Origin: Phaffia rhodozyma
Lineage: Eukaryota > Basidiomycota > Tremellomycetes > Cystofilobasidiales > Mrakiaceae
DNA: 64,000 nt
Assembly (NCBI GenBank): GCA_014706385.1
Contig: JACGZH010000011.1
Location: 1 to 64,000, forward strand
Direction: 5' to 3'
Shown here in pieces: positions 35,572 to 46,222 of the stretch. A program made the position numbers and the translations under genes. Within the stretch, counting starts at the first letter, position 1, and each line of letters opens with the position of its first letter. The notes below the pieces were generated by a model, which saw only the letters and a program-made list of their open reading frames with translations, ran no database searches and was not told the origin of the DNA.

Positions 35572-37936
35572 AAAGTCTCTCTTCAAGCCCAGGCTCATCT
35601 TCGTCGCAGTATCCTGCCGGCCCAGTATCTCAGAAAAAGAGAGTATTGATCGGCTCAGCTTGTGACGCGTATGTTTTGGTCTAATCTTCTCCTTTCTGCA
35701 CAAAGCTTATTCTAATCAGATTACTTTCGGACTCCTCTCATCCCTCAAGGTGTCGAAGATGTAAGACCCGTTGTGACAAAACAAAGCCAACCTGCATAAG
35801 ATGCGTTGAGATTGGCAGGGTGTGTAAGTACAGTGTCGATGGCCGGAGGTGCGCTTTGATTGTTCTTTCCTGGATCGTATAGTCTTGACCGGTTAAGCTT
35901 GGGACGTCTGAGACTCACTTCGATTACCTTTATAATCTTCTCCCGAATACATCCTTCAAGTCTTCGTGGCGCAGAGAACGCCCCTACTGTACTCCAGGCC
36001 AGGATTGTGGATCTAGAGGCTCGGCTTGATGCTGCGTTGAGTGTGCGGACAAATCGATTAGATACTCTTTCCGCTCATTCAAGCAATGCCCCATCCCAGA
36101 CAAGATGGGTTCCGGGAGGATCACTTTCTCTTTCATCTTACGGAGCTCTTCGTTACCATGACCCAACCTCATCCTTCTTCCGGACGCACCACCCCAATAG
36201 AAGCAAAAAATGTCGAATGCTCCCATCATCACCTTCTGGCAATTTGACTCCTCCCTCGATCGAAGTCAATTATCTCCCCATTCAGTTAGATCATCAGCTT
36301 CATCGTCATATCATCGACCTGGCCTTCAGTCGCATTCTAGGCTATGGATCCTTTGCTCGGGAAGTCGATTTTAAAACGGATCTTGGCGCGTCTCCACTCT
36401 TAAGGACGAGTAATTATACCCCTTTTGTACATCTTGCCGTCCTAGCTATTGGATGTCGGTACTTGTCACCCGACAAACATCATCTTGTCTGTCCGCCAGG
36501 AGTCGACTATGAACAGAGAGGACAAATTTTTGCGGAGGCTGCTCAAGAGATGCTACGACGTGACGGCGCGGAACCTGATCTGGCGTTTATCAGAGGCGTC
36601 ACAGTTCTTTTGAAATACATGGTAGGAATGGGCCAAGAGTAAGCTACCCGCATGCGATCTTGAGAAGAGATCATTTTTCGGTATGAGAACTCACTCAGTT
36701 TTTTCCCTCCACTGTCAAGTAATTTGGCTGTGATGTATCAGGGAATTGCAACAACTGTCGCTCTAGATTGTGAGTCATTCTCTTGCATCTTGTCATCACC
36801 GAGAGTTACATAAACTGAGTTAACCAATTTCCACTCAAAAGTCCGACTACATCTTGCCTTTGACCCTAGCCATAAAGATCCAAATTTGCCAAATAATTGG
36901 CGAACAATTTGCGATGACCGCATCAAGTTGTTTGCCACCCTCAGTTGTGTAGACGTGATGTGGAGCGCCTACCTCGGCAGAGAATCTGATTTCCCTCGAA
37001 TGCATGTCACTCAAGCGAACTTGCCAATCCCTTTAGACCCGCAGTCTTTACCTCTTGTTGATCTCGCGCTGGCCTATCATTCTCGTCTGGCTGTTATCTC
37101 TTCTCTCGCGATTGAGGAGATCTACACCGACCCAATCTTGGACATAGATTCACACATTAAGGCGTGTTTACGCTATCTGGAGGAGCTGGACTACTGGTTA
37201 GTTAATTACAATATACTTCTGAGTTTCTCCACATGCTGATTAGTTCAAGATCTTTGATGAGGTAGGTTTCAGTCTCTACCATCATCGTTACGCCTTGACT
37301 CTGATATCAGCGTTACCATGACTGAATCTCAGTGAGTGCATTGATTATTCAGGGTATCGATTAGCGAGACTAAAGTTCGTCCTTTTTCGGCTAGTGTTTG
37401 TACTCTGATCATGTTTCATTACGCAGTTCGCATTCTTCTTTGTCAACCCTTCATTGGTACTCTTCAAGAGCATCGATATCTAGAAACTCTTTGCAAGGCG
37501 TGTGAGGACGCCACCTGGCAAATCGTCCGCATCGTGAGTATCTCCCCTTTTTTGGATTTTTCTTTTAGTTCTTTTGAGGTGCAAAACTCACGAGCGAGTT
37601 CTCATTCTACGATCACAGATTCGCCTCATCCTAGCTTCGTCAGGTCCCTCGAGTGGTCCGTTGAACAACCAAGATATTGCTTTCATAGCCGGTGGTGTCT
37701 TAGTTCTGTTAGCTTCCGGTCACTTTCCGCATACCTCCTCCAATTCAACTACAACGCAACCAAAATCATCTGACGAGTCCGTCCCACAGATGACAGAGAT
37801 ATGTCGACGGAACTTAGCAGTAGAAGCTCTCAAGGACATCTGTTCATTTCTACGTAATTTTGGACTCCAGGTGTGGCCGAATCCCTTACAATCTACTCAA
37901 ACATTGGAAACGCTACTAGCTGAGTTTGCACTGTAA
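35572..37936 (+). CDS. Zn2Cys6 fungal transcription factor
   Basis: The gene starts MLGESLSSSPGSSSS and its first intron splits the zinc cluster. After splicing it reads ACDACRRCKTRC then DKTKPTCIRCVEIGRVC, which fits C-x2-C-x6-C-x6-C-x2-C-x6-C. One basic position usually Arg or Lys is Cys (RRCK), an uncommon extra cysteine. A short coiled-coil dimerisation helix follows (VLQARIVDLEARLDAAL). A large fungal-specific regulatory domain (Fungal_trans type) comes next, with HIIDLAFSRIL and LAVLAIGCRYL. It ends AEFAL at 37936. It should bind CGG-type sites in DNA as a dimer. Target genes are unknown. A Fanzor 3' remnant sits in its promoter and the intact Fanzor follows it. Confidence 0.9.
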
Positions 37937-38730
37937 TTCTTGTAAAACGACCTTGTAAAACACTCATGACTCAAAAACCTAAGCCATATAGCTAGCCTGT
38001 ATAGTATGCTGTAAACCATCCCATACTCTTTCGAGAGCTTGAGCTCTTGGACATATCCCAATAGCCAGCCAACTAAACAAACAAAAGCTGATTTTGTATC
38101 AATCACTACTCCTGTACTTATATCCACCTCTATCTACAACATCCGGATGAATAAAGCTAGCGAATCCGACTCAAGGAAAAAAAAAATTAGCAAGCCAAAC
38201 ATCTGGGTATGTGCTGAACTTAGCATATACATATCAGAGATTGAGAACAGCCGCAAGACCATCGATCGATTCGACTCGACTACTTTGATGTTTACATTAC
38301 ATGCCTGGCATGGAGCGCTTAGATGAATACTGCTGAGATCAGCTGCAATTGGCCCGGTTGAACACTTCTTCTCCATCTCTTCGTTTGTCTGTTGTTTTGT
38401 CTGATGATCACCTTGGCTGCTCATGACTGTCGCTATGTCTCTTTGTCTCTTTGTCTCTTTATATGTTCATGTCTTTGTCTGTGGACGGTAGAGCGTTCAC
38501 CAGGTCGTTCATCATGACCGACAGCCAGTCGAACTGATCAAAGGGAAAACCGGTCAAAGGGGATTTCCTGCAAACAAGCAGACATCAATCCCAACAGCTT
38601 ATAAGACACAACGGACTCGAGATGATCAGAGCGCTCTTTCGTATCAGAACATCTCTTCATATCAGAACACTTCTCCATACCAGAACACTCACTAGCTGCT
38701 TTGAGGAGTGCCGCTCCTCTTGTGTTCGAC
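37937..38730. other. Intergenic between Zn2Cys6 gene and Fanzor; left end of element somewhere within
   Basis: No gene is recognised. TCTCTTTG-type repeats occur at about 38436-38460 and three direct repeats just before the Fanzor start. The left boundary of the Fanzor element must lie here or nearer the gene, but no terminal inverted repeat or target duplication is visible. Confidence 0.45.
38642..38695 (+). repeat. Three tandem 18 bp direct repeats upstream of Fanzor
   Basis: Three adjacent imperfect copies lie at 38642-38659, 38660-38677 and 38678-38695, each beginning TAT/TAC-CAGAACA. They end 35 bp before the Fanzor ATG. They could be transcription-factor sites or a sub-terminal repeat of the transposon. 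Confidence 0.7.
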
Positions 38731-41376
38731 ATGAAGCGCAAGAGGACGGCTCAGGCCTCGGCAAAGTCTTCTCTCGCAGCTAACACTACTACTACCACTA
38801 CTACTGCCACGTGCTCAGCCTGCGGTCAGGTTGGGCACTCAAGGCGATCTAACCACCTCTGCCCGTTTTACATCCCTCGTCAGGGAGTAGAGATCCGCGC
38901 CAAGTCAGCGGTCCCTATGGTGTCACGGACAGTGAAGATAGGCTTTGGTCCTTTACCCGCCTTTGGGCCACTGGCTGGCCCGATCGAGTCGGCCGTTGCC
39001 CGGCTAGGAAAGATAACATTCGACGCATCGCGACTACTGAATATCCACATGTCGAAAGTCTGCGCGGATGGAGGGGAGATACCGAATCTTCCCTCCATGA
39101 TGCGGCTCTACTTTCAGGCTGTTGGTTTCAACACGCGTGGAGGAAATCTGCACCAAGGAGCGCCAACACTGAACGAAGGGATCAACGACCTCCGCGACGC
39201 CTCTTTCCCTGCTGAGCACCAGTTCACAGACTCCAAGTGAGTGATCTCTTTGGCGATGACAGTAATGCAGCTGGCTGTGAACAGGGACTGACTGATTTGC
39301 TGTTGTCATAGATACATGGGCAAAATGATCAGCGCCAAAGCTCAGTCGTGGACCACGGCCTGCCAGAACCATGTCGTCCTGAACATGCCGCGCCGGGCTT
39401 CTCGGCTCATCTCTTGGTGGCTGGAGACACACGTCGGAGAAGCGATCCAGAGCCGGATCAGTATCAGCCAGGTAAGGAAGACGGGTCATCTGAGGAGGTA
39501 TCTGAAGAAAGGCTGCAGCAACGACTGACCTATCTGACATATCTGATCCATCTGTTCGTCCTCAGCGCACTGCCCTCTCCCATCAGCTCTGGGAGCAACT
39601 GTCCCCTCCCTCTCCTCGAGGAGGAGAAGAGGGAGAAGAAAGACAAGAGGGTGAAGAGGATAGAGAGGAGGAGCCACCACAAGCTGCCACATCCCTGGTG
39701 GCCCCGCCCTGGCTACTCAAACTCCTCCTTCCTGACCAGCGCACGGTGATGGAGGCTCATCTCCGAGGCTTGTTCGACTTCCTCACAGATCACATCTTCG
39801 GAGGTCTGCCTCTGACGGGTGAGGCCATCAAGAACTCGTGGAGGTCCTATCTGCGCCCTCTGTACCGGATACTGACCATCTTCGAGGAACATGGCCCCCA
39901 AGATGCGGCTGCAAGACGGACCACTCGTCGCCGGGGGCATGGTCTGCGCCTGTTCTCGCTTCTACCGCTCTCGTCCCACCGGTCATCCTACGTCTTTGTA
40001 GACACCATGGCTCTCTACGACCTTTGGTCCCAGCTCAAGTTGGAGGACGCGGATATGGGATATATGCGCGGGGTGACTGAGGAGTCCTTCCGGGCTGACT
40101 CTGACACTTGGTGGAAACGGTCGTTCCATATATCCAAAGTCAAGACCAGAACGCGACAGTTCGCCATGTCGCTCAGTACAGACGGCATCGGCGTGTCTGC
40201 CGGAAGGCTGAGACCCATATCGTCTTCATCTGGCATCGACGACTACGGGTGGAGATGGGAGGGCGAAGGCAAGGACCGTCACCGAGCAGAGTATGTTCCG
40301 TGGGGTGTGCGGCCAGAGGACGAGGTCGTGGGGCTCGACCCAGGCCGTCGGACGCTGCTCTCGACGACCGCCGGAGGGCTCGACATGTCTCTGGACAACG
40401 GCGGTCTGGCTGAGCGGGGCACGCAGTGGTCGCTCTCTCTCAAGTCATGGAGGCACCTTGCAGGGATGGACCGAGACGCTCGGAAACAGCAGCTGTGGAT
40501 GAAGAACCATGCGGAAGTGCCAAACACTCTCCGTGGTGAGTGTCTCTCACGCTTATACTCACACTCACACTCACACTCACACTCACGTTCAAGCTAACTG
40601 TGCAAACAGCATTACTGACCTTGCAAACTGCCTTGCCCACCTCGGTGTCTTGCTTTGGCTTCTTTCCTCGGTGTCTTGCTTTGGCTTCTTTCCTCGGTGT
40701 CTTTCTCCAGATCTTCCTTCGTTCAGATCTGCCAGTCTTGACGGCCTCCGCGCTGCTCTCGTCTCGCACTCTCAGTCCTACTCCTGGCTCGCGACCTTCT
40801 TCGCTGCTCGACGCTGGAGACGTCTTCGCTGGGGCGCACACATCAGCCGCGATCAAGCGTACCACAAGGTGGCGCTCCGTCTGTCGGCAGGACGTCCACG
40901 CACCTTTCTGGCCTTCGGCGATGGTGCCTTCTCGTCATCTTCTCGTGGGCATGCTTCTGGTCCTGTGAAGACGATGTATGCCAAGCTGAGGGCCTCTCCG
41001 TTGCTCTATGTTCGCAAAGTGCGGGAGTATCGGACGTCGAGGGTGTGCTCGAAGTGCCATGGCGAGTTCTCAGGAAGGAATAAAGTGTGGGCGATCAAAG
41101 AGTGTCGAAGCGTCTGTCGAGTAAGTGCTGTGTGTCTATTACATATCTTATGATGATGTCTCGATGACTGATCGTTCTCTGTGCTTGCTCATTGTTTTCT
41201 CTGCTTTCTCTTCTCTCTCTCAGACCTGGTGGAACAGAGATGTCAATGCGTCGCGCAACATGCTGCACCTAGCCCTTCATCAGGAAGAGAACGAAGGGGC
41301 AAGAATGCTGGTGTTTGATACTGCTGCTGCTAGTGGGGCTGAGGCTGAGGCTGAGGCTGAGGCTGGCAGAGACTAA
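38731..41376 (+). CDS. Fanzor RNA-guided DNA endonuclease (eukaryotic TnpB homologue)
   Basis: Five exons (38731-39236, 39312-39471, 39566-40535, 40711-41120, 41224-41376) splice in phase to 732 residues. It begins with a basic KRKR (2-5, possible nuclear signal), a Thr run and a zinc-knuckle-like C28xxC31-x4-H36-x7-C44. An acidic linker (about 235-260) follows. The RuvC-I aspartate is D480 in GLDPGRR. AFGDGAF is a Fanzor hallmark. E651 in REYRTSRVC occupies the alternative catalytic glutamate position reported for Fanzors, D688 in WNRDVNASRN is the RuvC-III aspartate, and the zinc ribbon is C658xxC661...C677xxxC681. It ends with an Ala-Glu repeat. Introns and the long N-terminus suggest the Fanzor1 type. 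It would cut DNA matched by a guide RNA from its own 3' end (41377 onward). No disabling change is seen. Confidence 0.9.
40556..40587 (+). repeat. CACTCA hexamer repeat in Fanzor intron 3
   Basis: About five consecutive CACTCA hexamers lie just after the intron 3 donor of the Fanzor gene. The dead copy at 4610-5475 has only one or two units at the same place, so the array grew after the copies diverged. Confidence 0.75.
40641..40710 (+). repeat. 26 bp tandem duplication ending at a splice acceptor
   Basis: The 26-mer beginning CTCGGTGTCTTGC occurs at 40641-40666 and again, identical, at 40667-40692. A partial third unit (40693-40710) ends in the CTCCAG acceptor of exon 4. The pyrimidine-rich unit lengthens the acceptor tract. 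The dead copy has a single unit. Confidence 0.8.
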
Positions 41377-41475
41377 ACCCATGACCCATGGGGACTTGAT
41401 GGTATGTGATCTGAGGGCACACCCCAGTCCAAAAGGGCCATGTATTGACCACCATTGATCGAGATCAACCTCACC
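41377..41475 (+). ncRNA. Candidate Fanzor guide (omega) RNA scaffold at element 3' end
   Basis: This conserved non-coding block starts at the base after the Fanzor stop. It contains two short perfect hairpins: CCCATG-ACC-CATGGG (41378-41392) and TTGATC-GA-GATCAA (41455-41468). A diverged copy exists at 35308-35412 without any coding sequence, so this part evolves as a unit. In characterised Fanzor and TnpB systems the scaffold RNA comes from this position, with the guide immediately downstream (here from about 41475). Transcription is not shown by sequence alone. Confidence 0.55.
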
Positions 41476-41736
41476 AAGCGTAAGGCTTATAACATATACA
41501 TGTTGTAGGGTCTGCCATGTCTTCATGATATTTGTTCAGAATATATAAGCCGAGTGGCTGTAAGTGTTCGGTCGAGGCTGCTGCTCACACCAAACATAAC
41601 ACTTTTCGGATAATACGCCCGATGATTTGCAAATTCTGAAATTCCATCTTTTCGACTTGGATTTTTCCCAATCTTTCATACTTCTTCCTTCCATCAACAC
41701 ACCATCATCCACCCATCCATCAATCACTGTCCAATA
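41476..41736. promoter_or_regulatory. Promoter region of NADP-isocitrate dehydrogenase
   Basis: This gap between the Fanzor 3' end and the IDH start has pyrimidine-rich stretches and CCATCCATCAATC-like repeats near the ATG. If the element end is correct, the Fanzor sits about 260 bp from this housekeeping start codon. Confidence 0.4.
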
Positions 41737-44525
41737 ATGTTTGCTTCTTCATCCAGACGAGCTCTCCTTTCTGCTTCTAGAATCTCTACTCCCGCCGCTA
41801 GGTCTGCCGTTCACCAATTTCGCCCACAAGTTCTCTCCCGAATGGATCTTAGCCGCGGTAAGAGTGGTTATCTGCACCCATGCTTATGATATTTACTGTA
41901 TTGAACCTTACTCATGATAATTCTCATCAATTCTGGTCGCCTTAGCTTATGCCACTGCTCTAAAGAAAATTCAGGTTGCCAATCCCGTCCGTAGAAATCT
42001 TCATCTGACAAGTTGTCTTCTGCGACCTAAGCCTGATCATGCTTGTCTTCGCTCGACTAAACGTAGGTTGTCGAGCTGGACGGAGATGAGATGACTCGAA
42101 TTATTTGGAAGAAGATCCGAGAGGAGGTAAACAGCTCTTTCCTCTCATCAGACACCCAAACAGGCAAGCGAGGTCAAGGTCTAACTTTGGACCTTCCCAT
42201 CGCTAGCTCATCCTTCCTTACTTGGAGCTCGACATTAAGTACTATGACTTGGGGTAAGCCTAATTACAGGGTTTCAAGTTGAAGTTGATTTTATTCAAAC
42301 TTATGCGTAAATTGTTTTAATGCGCCCGCTCTAGAATGGAGAACCGAGATGCTACTGATGACCAAGTGACCATTGACTCGGCTGAGGCTATCAAGAAGGT
42401 AAGCATCCCGTTTTGTCTGGTCCGGCCATCAATCAAGCACATCCATCTGATAATCATACTCTTTACATTTGCGTCCAGTACAACGTTGGAATCAAGGTCA
42501 GCGACGAAATCGATTCAGTAGAGCCAGAGTGCAAGTCAATGATACTCAACATTACCGATTTGTTATTTTATTAGTGCGCTACCATCACTCCCGACGAAGC
42601 CCGTGTCGAAGGTAAATCAAATTATCTTGAACATCTGAATCATCATTTCGCGGCTGACTTGATTCTTGCGAAATACTTGGGTCGGTTTAGAATTCAAGCT
42701 GAAGCAGATGTGGCGATCTCCCAACGGAACTGTGCGTATCCTTTTTTGAAACCAGAACCTTTCTACAACCTGCTTCTCGTCAGTTCAGTCGTTCATCTCT
42801 ATCTATGGCTGTATAAATATGTTCTGTTAGATTCGAAACATCCTTGACGGAACTGTTTTCCGAGAGCCGATCATCATTCCCTCTATTCCTAAGCCTGTGC
42901 CCGGTTGGACGAAGCCTATTGTCATCGGTCGACACGCCTTTGGAGATCAGTACAGATCGACTGACTATGTGGCCAAGGGTCCCGGGAAGCTAGAGATGGT
43001 TTACACGCCTGAGGCAGGAGGAGAGAAGGTCGTCATGGAAGTCTACAACTTCAAGGGGCCAGGAGTTGCTCGTACGTTTAGTTCTTATCAACTTGACTGC
43101 GTTTGTTCATAATACAGAATACGGTAGTCTGACACCAATATGCGTGCTGTGTCACCTCCGCACAGTGGCCATGTACAACACTGATGAATCAATCATCGGA
43201 TTTGCCCACTCATCTTTCAAGATGGCCTTGTCCAAGAAAATGCCTCTGGTGAGTGTCCTTGTTACTTGTAATGCTGTCTTTATTTCATGTACTGTTTTTG
43301 CGCTAAACACCTGTCTATCATGCTGCTCAATATATAGTACTTGAGCACGAAGAAGTAAGGACCCTATCTCTCAAGATTCAACACACTGAAATAACGGCTA
43401 AACGACGTTTCATTTCATTCAGCACAATTCTCAAGAAGTACGACGGAAGGTTTAAGGACATCTTCCAGGGTATCTACGAGAAGTATGTGCTCCACATTCT
43501 GAATACTAACTTTGAGGTTATAGCTGAATCTCAATCAAACTTCGTCATTCTCAGAACTTATCAGAAGGACTTTGAGGCTGCTGGTCTCTGGTATGAGCAT
43601 CGATTGATTGGTGAGTGTCTTGCATGTATCACTCTAAAATAAAAATGATTTCTGACCATTTGTCTGCTTCGTGTTGGCCAAACTTCCAGACGATATGGTT
43701 GCTCAGGCCATCAAGGGAGACGGAGGTTTCGTTTGGGCCTGCAAAAATTACGAGTCAGTCCCGGACGACGCTGTGTCTCAAAGGTGATAATGGACTCAAT
43801 TTGTCTGTATTTGTCTTTTCAGCGGAGATGTGCAAAGCGATATCTTGGGTCAAGGTTTCGGATCCTTGGGAATGATGACTTCAGAGTTGGTCACTCCTGA
43901 TGGTTTGGTCATGGAGGCTGAGGCTGCACACGGTTTGTTTAGAAGTTAACCTTCCCGCGGTTGACACAGTCTCAACTAAAAATTTCGATGTCTGTCGGGT
44001 TTTCTGGAAAAAATCATAACAACATAAAAACAGGAACGGTCACCCGGCACTACCGAGAGCATCAGAAGGGAAAGGAGACCTCAACCAACCCGGTCGCCTC
44101 CATCTTTGCTTGGACCCGAGGTCTCGCTTTCCGAGCAAAGCTTGACAAGAATGAGAACCTTGCAGCGTTCTGCAAGAGTTTGGAGGAGGCCTGTGTAGAG
44201 AGTATCCAGCAAGACGGAATCATGACCAAGGACTTGGCCTTGGCCATTCATGGAAAGAAGTATGCACACTCGCTCGTTCATGGCTTAGCTACTCAATATT
44301 CACTGTTCTTCGGAACCTTGTTTGTCTTGTTCTAGGATGACTCGAGAGAACTGGGTTACCACCACTGTTTACCTCGACCATGTGAACGTGAGTGTGTTTT
44401 CTTGTGACAGGCTGTGCCTGGACGCGTTGTGTTCTGACTCTACGGCCCTTTCCTCTACACCTCCTCATTTGCTGTGTCCTTATCAGGATCTCCTCCAGAA
44501 GAAACTTTCGACTCGACTCAATTAG
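41737..44525 (+). CDS. IDP1: NADP-dependent isocitrate dehydrogenase, mitochondrial
   Basis: The gene has many short exons. The N-terminus is an Arg/Ser/Ala-rich mitochondrial presequence ([19 protein letters not shown]). The mature part starts [21 protein letters not shown]. Typical NADP-IDH motifs follow: [32 protein letters not shown], substrate-binding [62 protein letters not shown] and [16 protein letters not shown]. It decarboxylates isocitrate to 2-oxoglutarate with production of NADPH. A second in-frame Met (MDLSR, about residue 36, before the first intron) could give a form lacking most of the presequence. No peroxisomal tail is present (ends STRLN). Confidence 0.95.
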
Positions 44526-45052
44526 ATAGCTCAAAAAATTTGAGACACCTGTCCCCCAGTCTTGGGCGGTTCAGGAGTCATCATCCTAGCCATGACTGAT
44601 GTAACTAATAGACTTATCCGATTGTAAATGGCATTTTCTTCGTGGTGATGGTCCCTTCCTAGAGCTATGGGTTTGCCGCGGCAGCCAGGCACGTCGCGTT
44701 CAAGACCAACAAACAAGAAACGCAACGTGGCCCAAATATACATTTCCCCCTCATTTTAAAAGGAAAAAAAATAATCGCGTCTTCTGGATACGGTCACATC
44801 AGTTTGTTTCTTCCAAGTTTCAATACATCTAACGCGTCGCTGACCAGCTCAGAAATGGATCGACACTAGTTGCGCAGGAGCGCGGTCAAATGAAAGAGCT
44901 TACTGTCATTTGCTCATGTATTCCTTGTCTACACCATAGCGCAACCTACATCATCAACTTCGACTCGACTGTCTATCACAACCCGTTCGCACTAACTTGA
45001 CTTCCAGTTACCGTTCCTCTCCCCTTTTACCCCTCACTCTTCTCCTATCCCC
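44526..45052. other. Intergenic between IDH and SAP-like gene
   Basis: No gene is recognised. The last 60 bases before the ATG are pyrimidine-rich. A short A-run occurs at about 44760-44770. Confidence 0.5.
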
Positions 45053-46222
45053 ATGAACCAAAAGGGTCCTACCCGCGAGTCTCTTCAGATGCTGAAGAGA
45101 GTCTCTCTTCAAAAATTGTGCAAAGTTCGTGTTCTCTTTCAACCTCCATGTTATTAGTTCGTATGTTCATCAGATAGAATTCTCGTCCCGATTCATTTTC
45201 AGAGTTTGTTCATTAAAGGAGCCAACAAGAAGTCTGTTGAAATTATTGAGGTCATTCTTGCTCACTACGCTCAGAAGGACATTGAGGTCGAAGAGGCAAA
45301 ACAAATCGCACCAGTCATACCATCAGAGCGAGCAGAAAGAGTTATACCAGCCAGTCGTATTGAGGCTACCAAACGAGCTGCAACGATCGAAGCGACAAGA
45401 GAACCAAGAACGATCGTAAGGGGTGAAGGAGCTGGACAAGCCATAGAGACAGATGTTAGAGAAACGAATATCACAAGGTCAATGCTGCTCTTCGAATCCG
45501 ATCTTGAGTTCTTTAACTGATGTTTTCCTTGCTTCAATAAATTTTCTATCTCAGGCATGAATCGAGTGGGATGGAGAATCCTCGCTATGAGGATCTACCT
45601 ATGTTGTCTGTAGTTGATGAAGACAAGGAGAGGTTGGATCTGTTGCAGACCCATTTCGACGTTAGATTAGCGGCTCATCGAAGAGATCTCGAGGAGAGAG
45701 ACGCTACTCAGTGGGGCCAGATTGAGAAGAGGACGGCCCCTCGAAAGTCAATCGTTTGTCCTCAGAAGAAGCCTATTTTTGAAATCTATAGGGATCCTTC
45801 AACTCCTGAACAAAATTTTCTCGCTGGACCTTCGATGCTTGGAGCGGCTCCGATACAGTTGCTGACCGAACAATTGTCTGTAAACAAGAACGTTCTGACC
45901 GTGATGGAATCTATCAGTTTGTCTTGTCCTCACATCATATCCCCTCTGTCTCTACGACTTAACTTTTTTCTCTGTACAATCCTTTCTCTGTACAATCCTT
46001 TCTCTGACAGTGCCTCTTCGAGGCAATAAGGTCAAGATTCGATCTCACCCATTTGTCGCAGCCTCCATGGCTTCCATGTCCAAGAGGACCAGGTGTTCTC
46101 GAGTTAAGAGCTCTAAACAGTCAGGGCTGAATGATACAGCCTTCGACACTGGCATCGATCTGGCTTTCTATGAGCAGGTCTCGGAAGTCAACTTCTGGCT
46201 GGTCGAATCCGGAAGGAGATGA
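45053..46222 (+). CDS. SAP-like-domain protein of unknown function
   Basis: The first exon and the second (acceptor before SLFIKGANKK) join to VSLQKLCKSLFIKGANKKS, followed by VEIIEVILAHYA. This resembles a SAP helix-extended-helix motif that binds AT-rich DNA. The middle is rich in charged and Ala-Thr residues (PSERAERVIPASRIEATKRA). The third exon begins RHESSGMENPRYEDLP. The fourth (acceptor before 46010, A+TG CCT) contains KVKIRSHPFVAASMASMSKRTR and runs to a stop at 46220-46222. Rather than a clean gene end, the stop overlaps the ATG of another ORF (46219). The function is unknown; chromatin association is a guess from the SAP-like motif. Confidence 0.7.

Larger units (their letters stand above)
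38731..41475 (+). mobile_element. Fanzor-encoding element (minimum extent)
   Basis: The Fanzor gene plus its conserved 3' block form the minimal unit. The right edge is set where similarity to the solo copy at 35308-35412 fades. The left edge is unknown and could lie several hundred bases upstream. No transposase other than Fanzor and no inverted termini are seen, as expected if the unit moves like an IS607/IS605-type or passenger element. Confidence 0.6.

Noticed and set aside
39034..39540. 168-codon ORF antisense to Fanzor exons 1-2
   Set aside because: It is a shadow of the coding strand; the sense exons splice in phase into a known family.
40556..40587. Regular hexamer array considered as a CRISPR-like repeat
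   Set aside because: It is a simple microsatellite inside a eukaryotic intron with no spacers.
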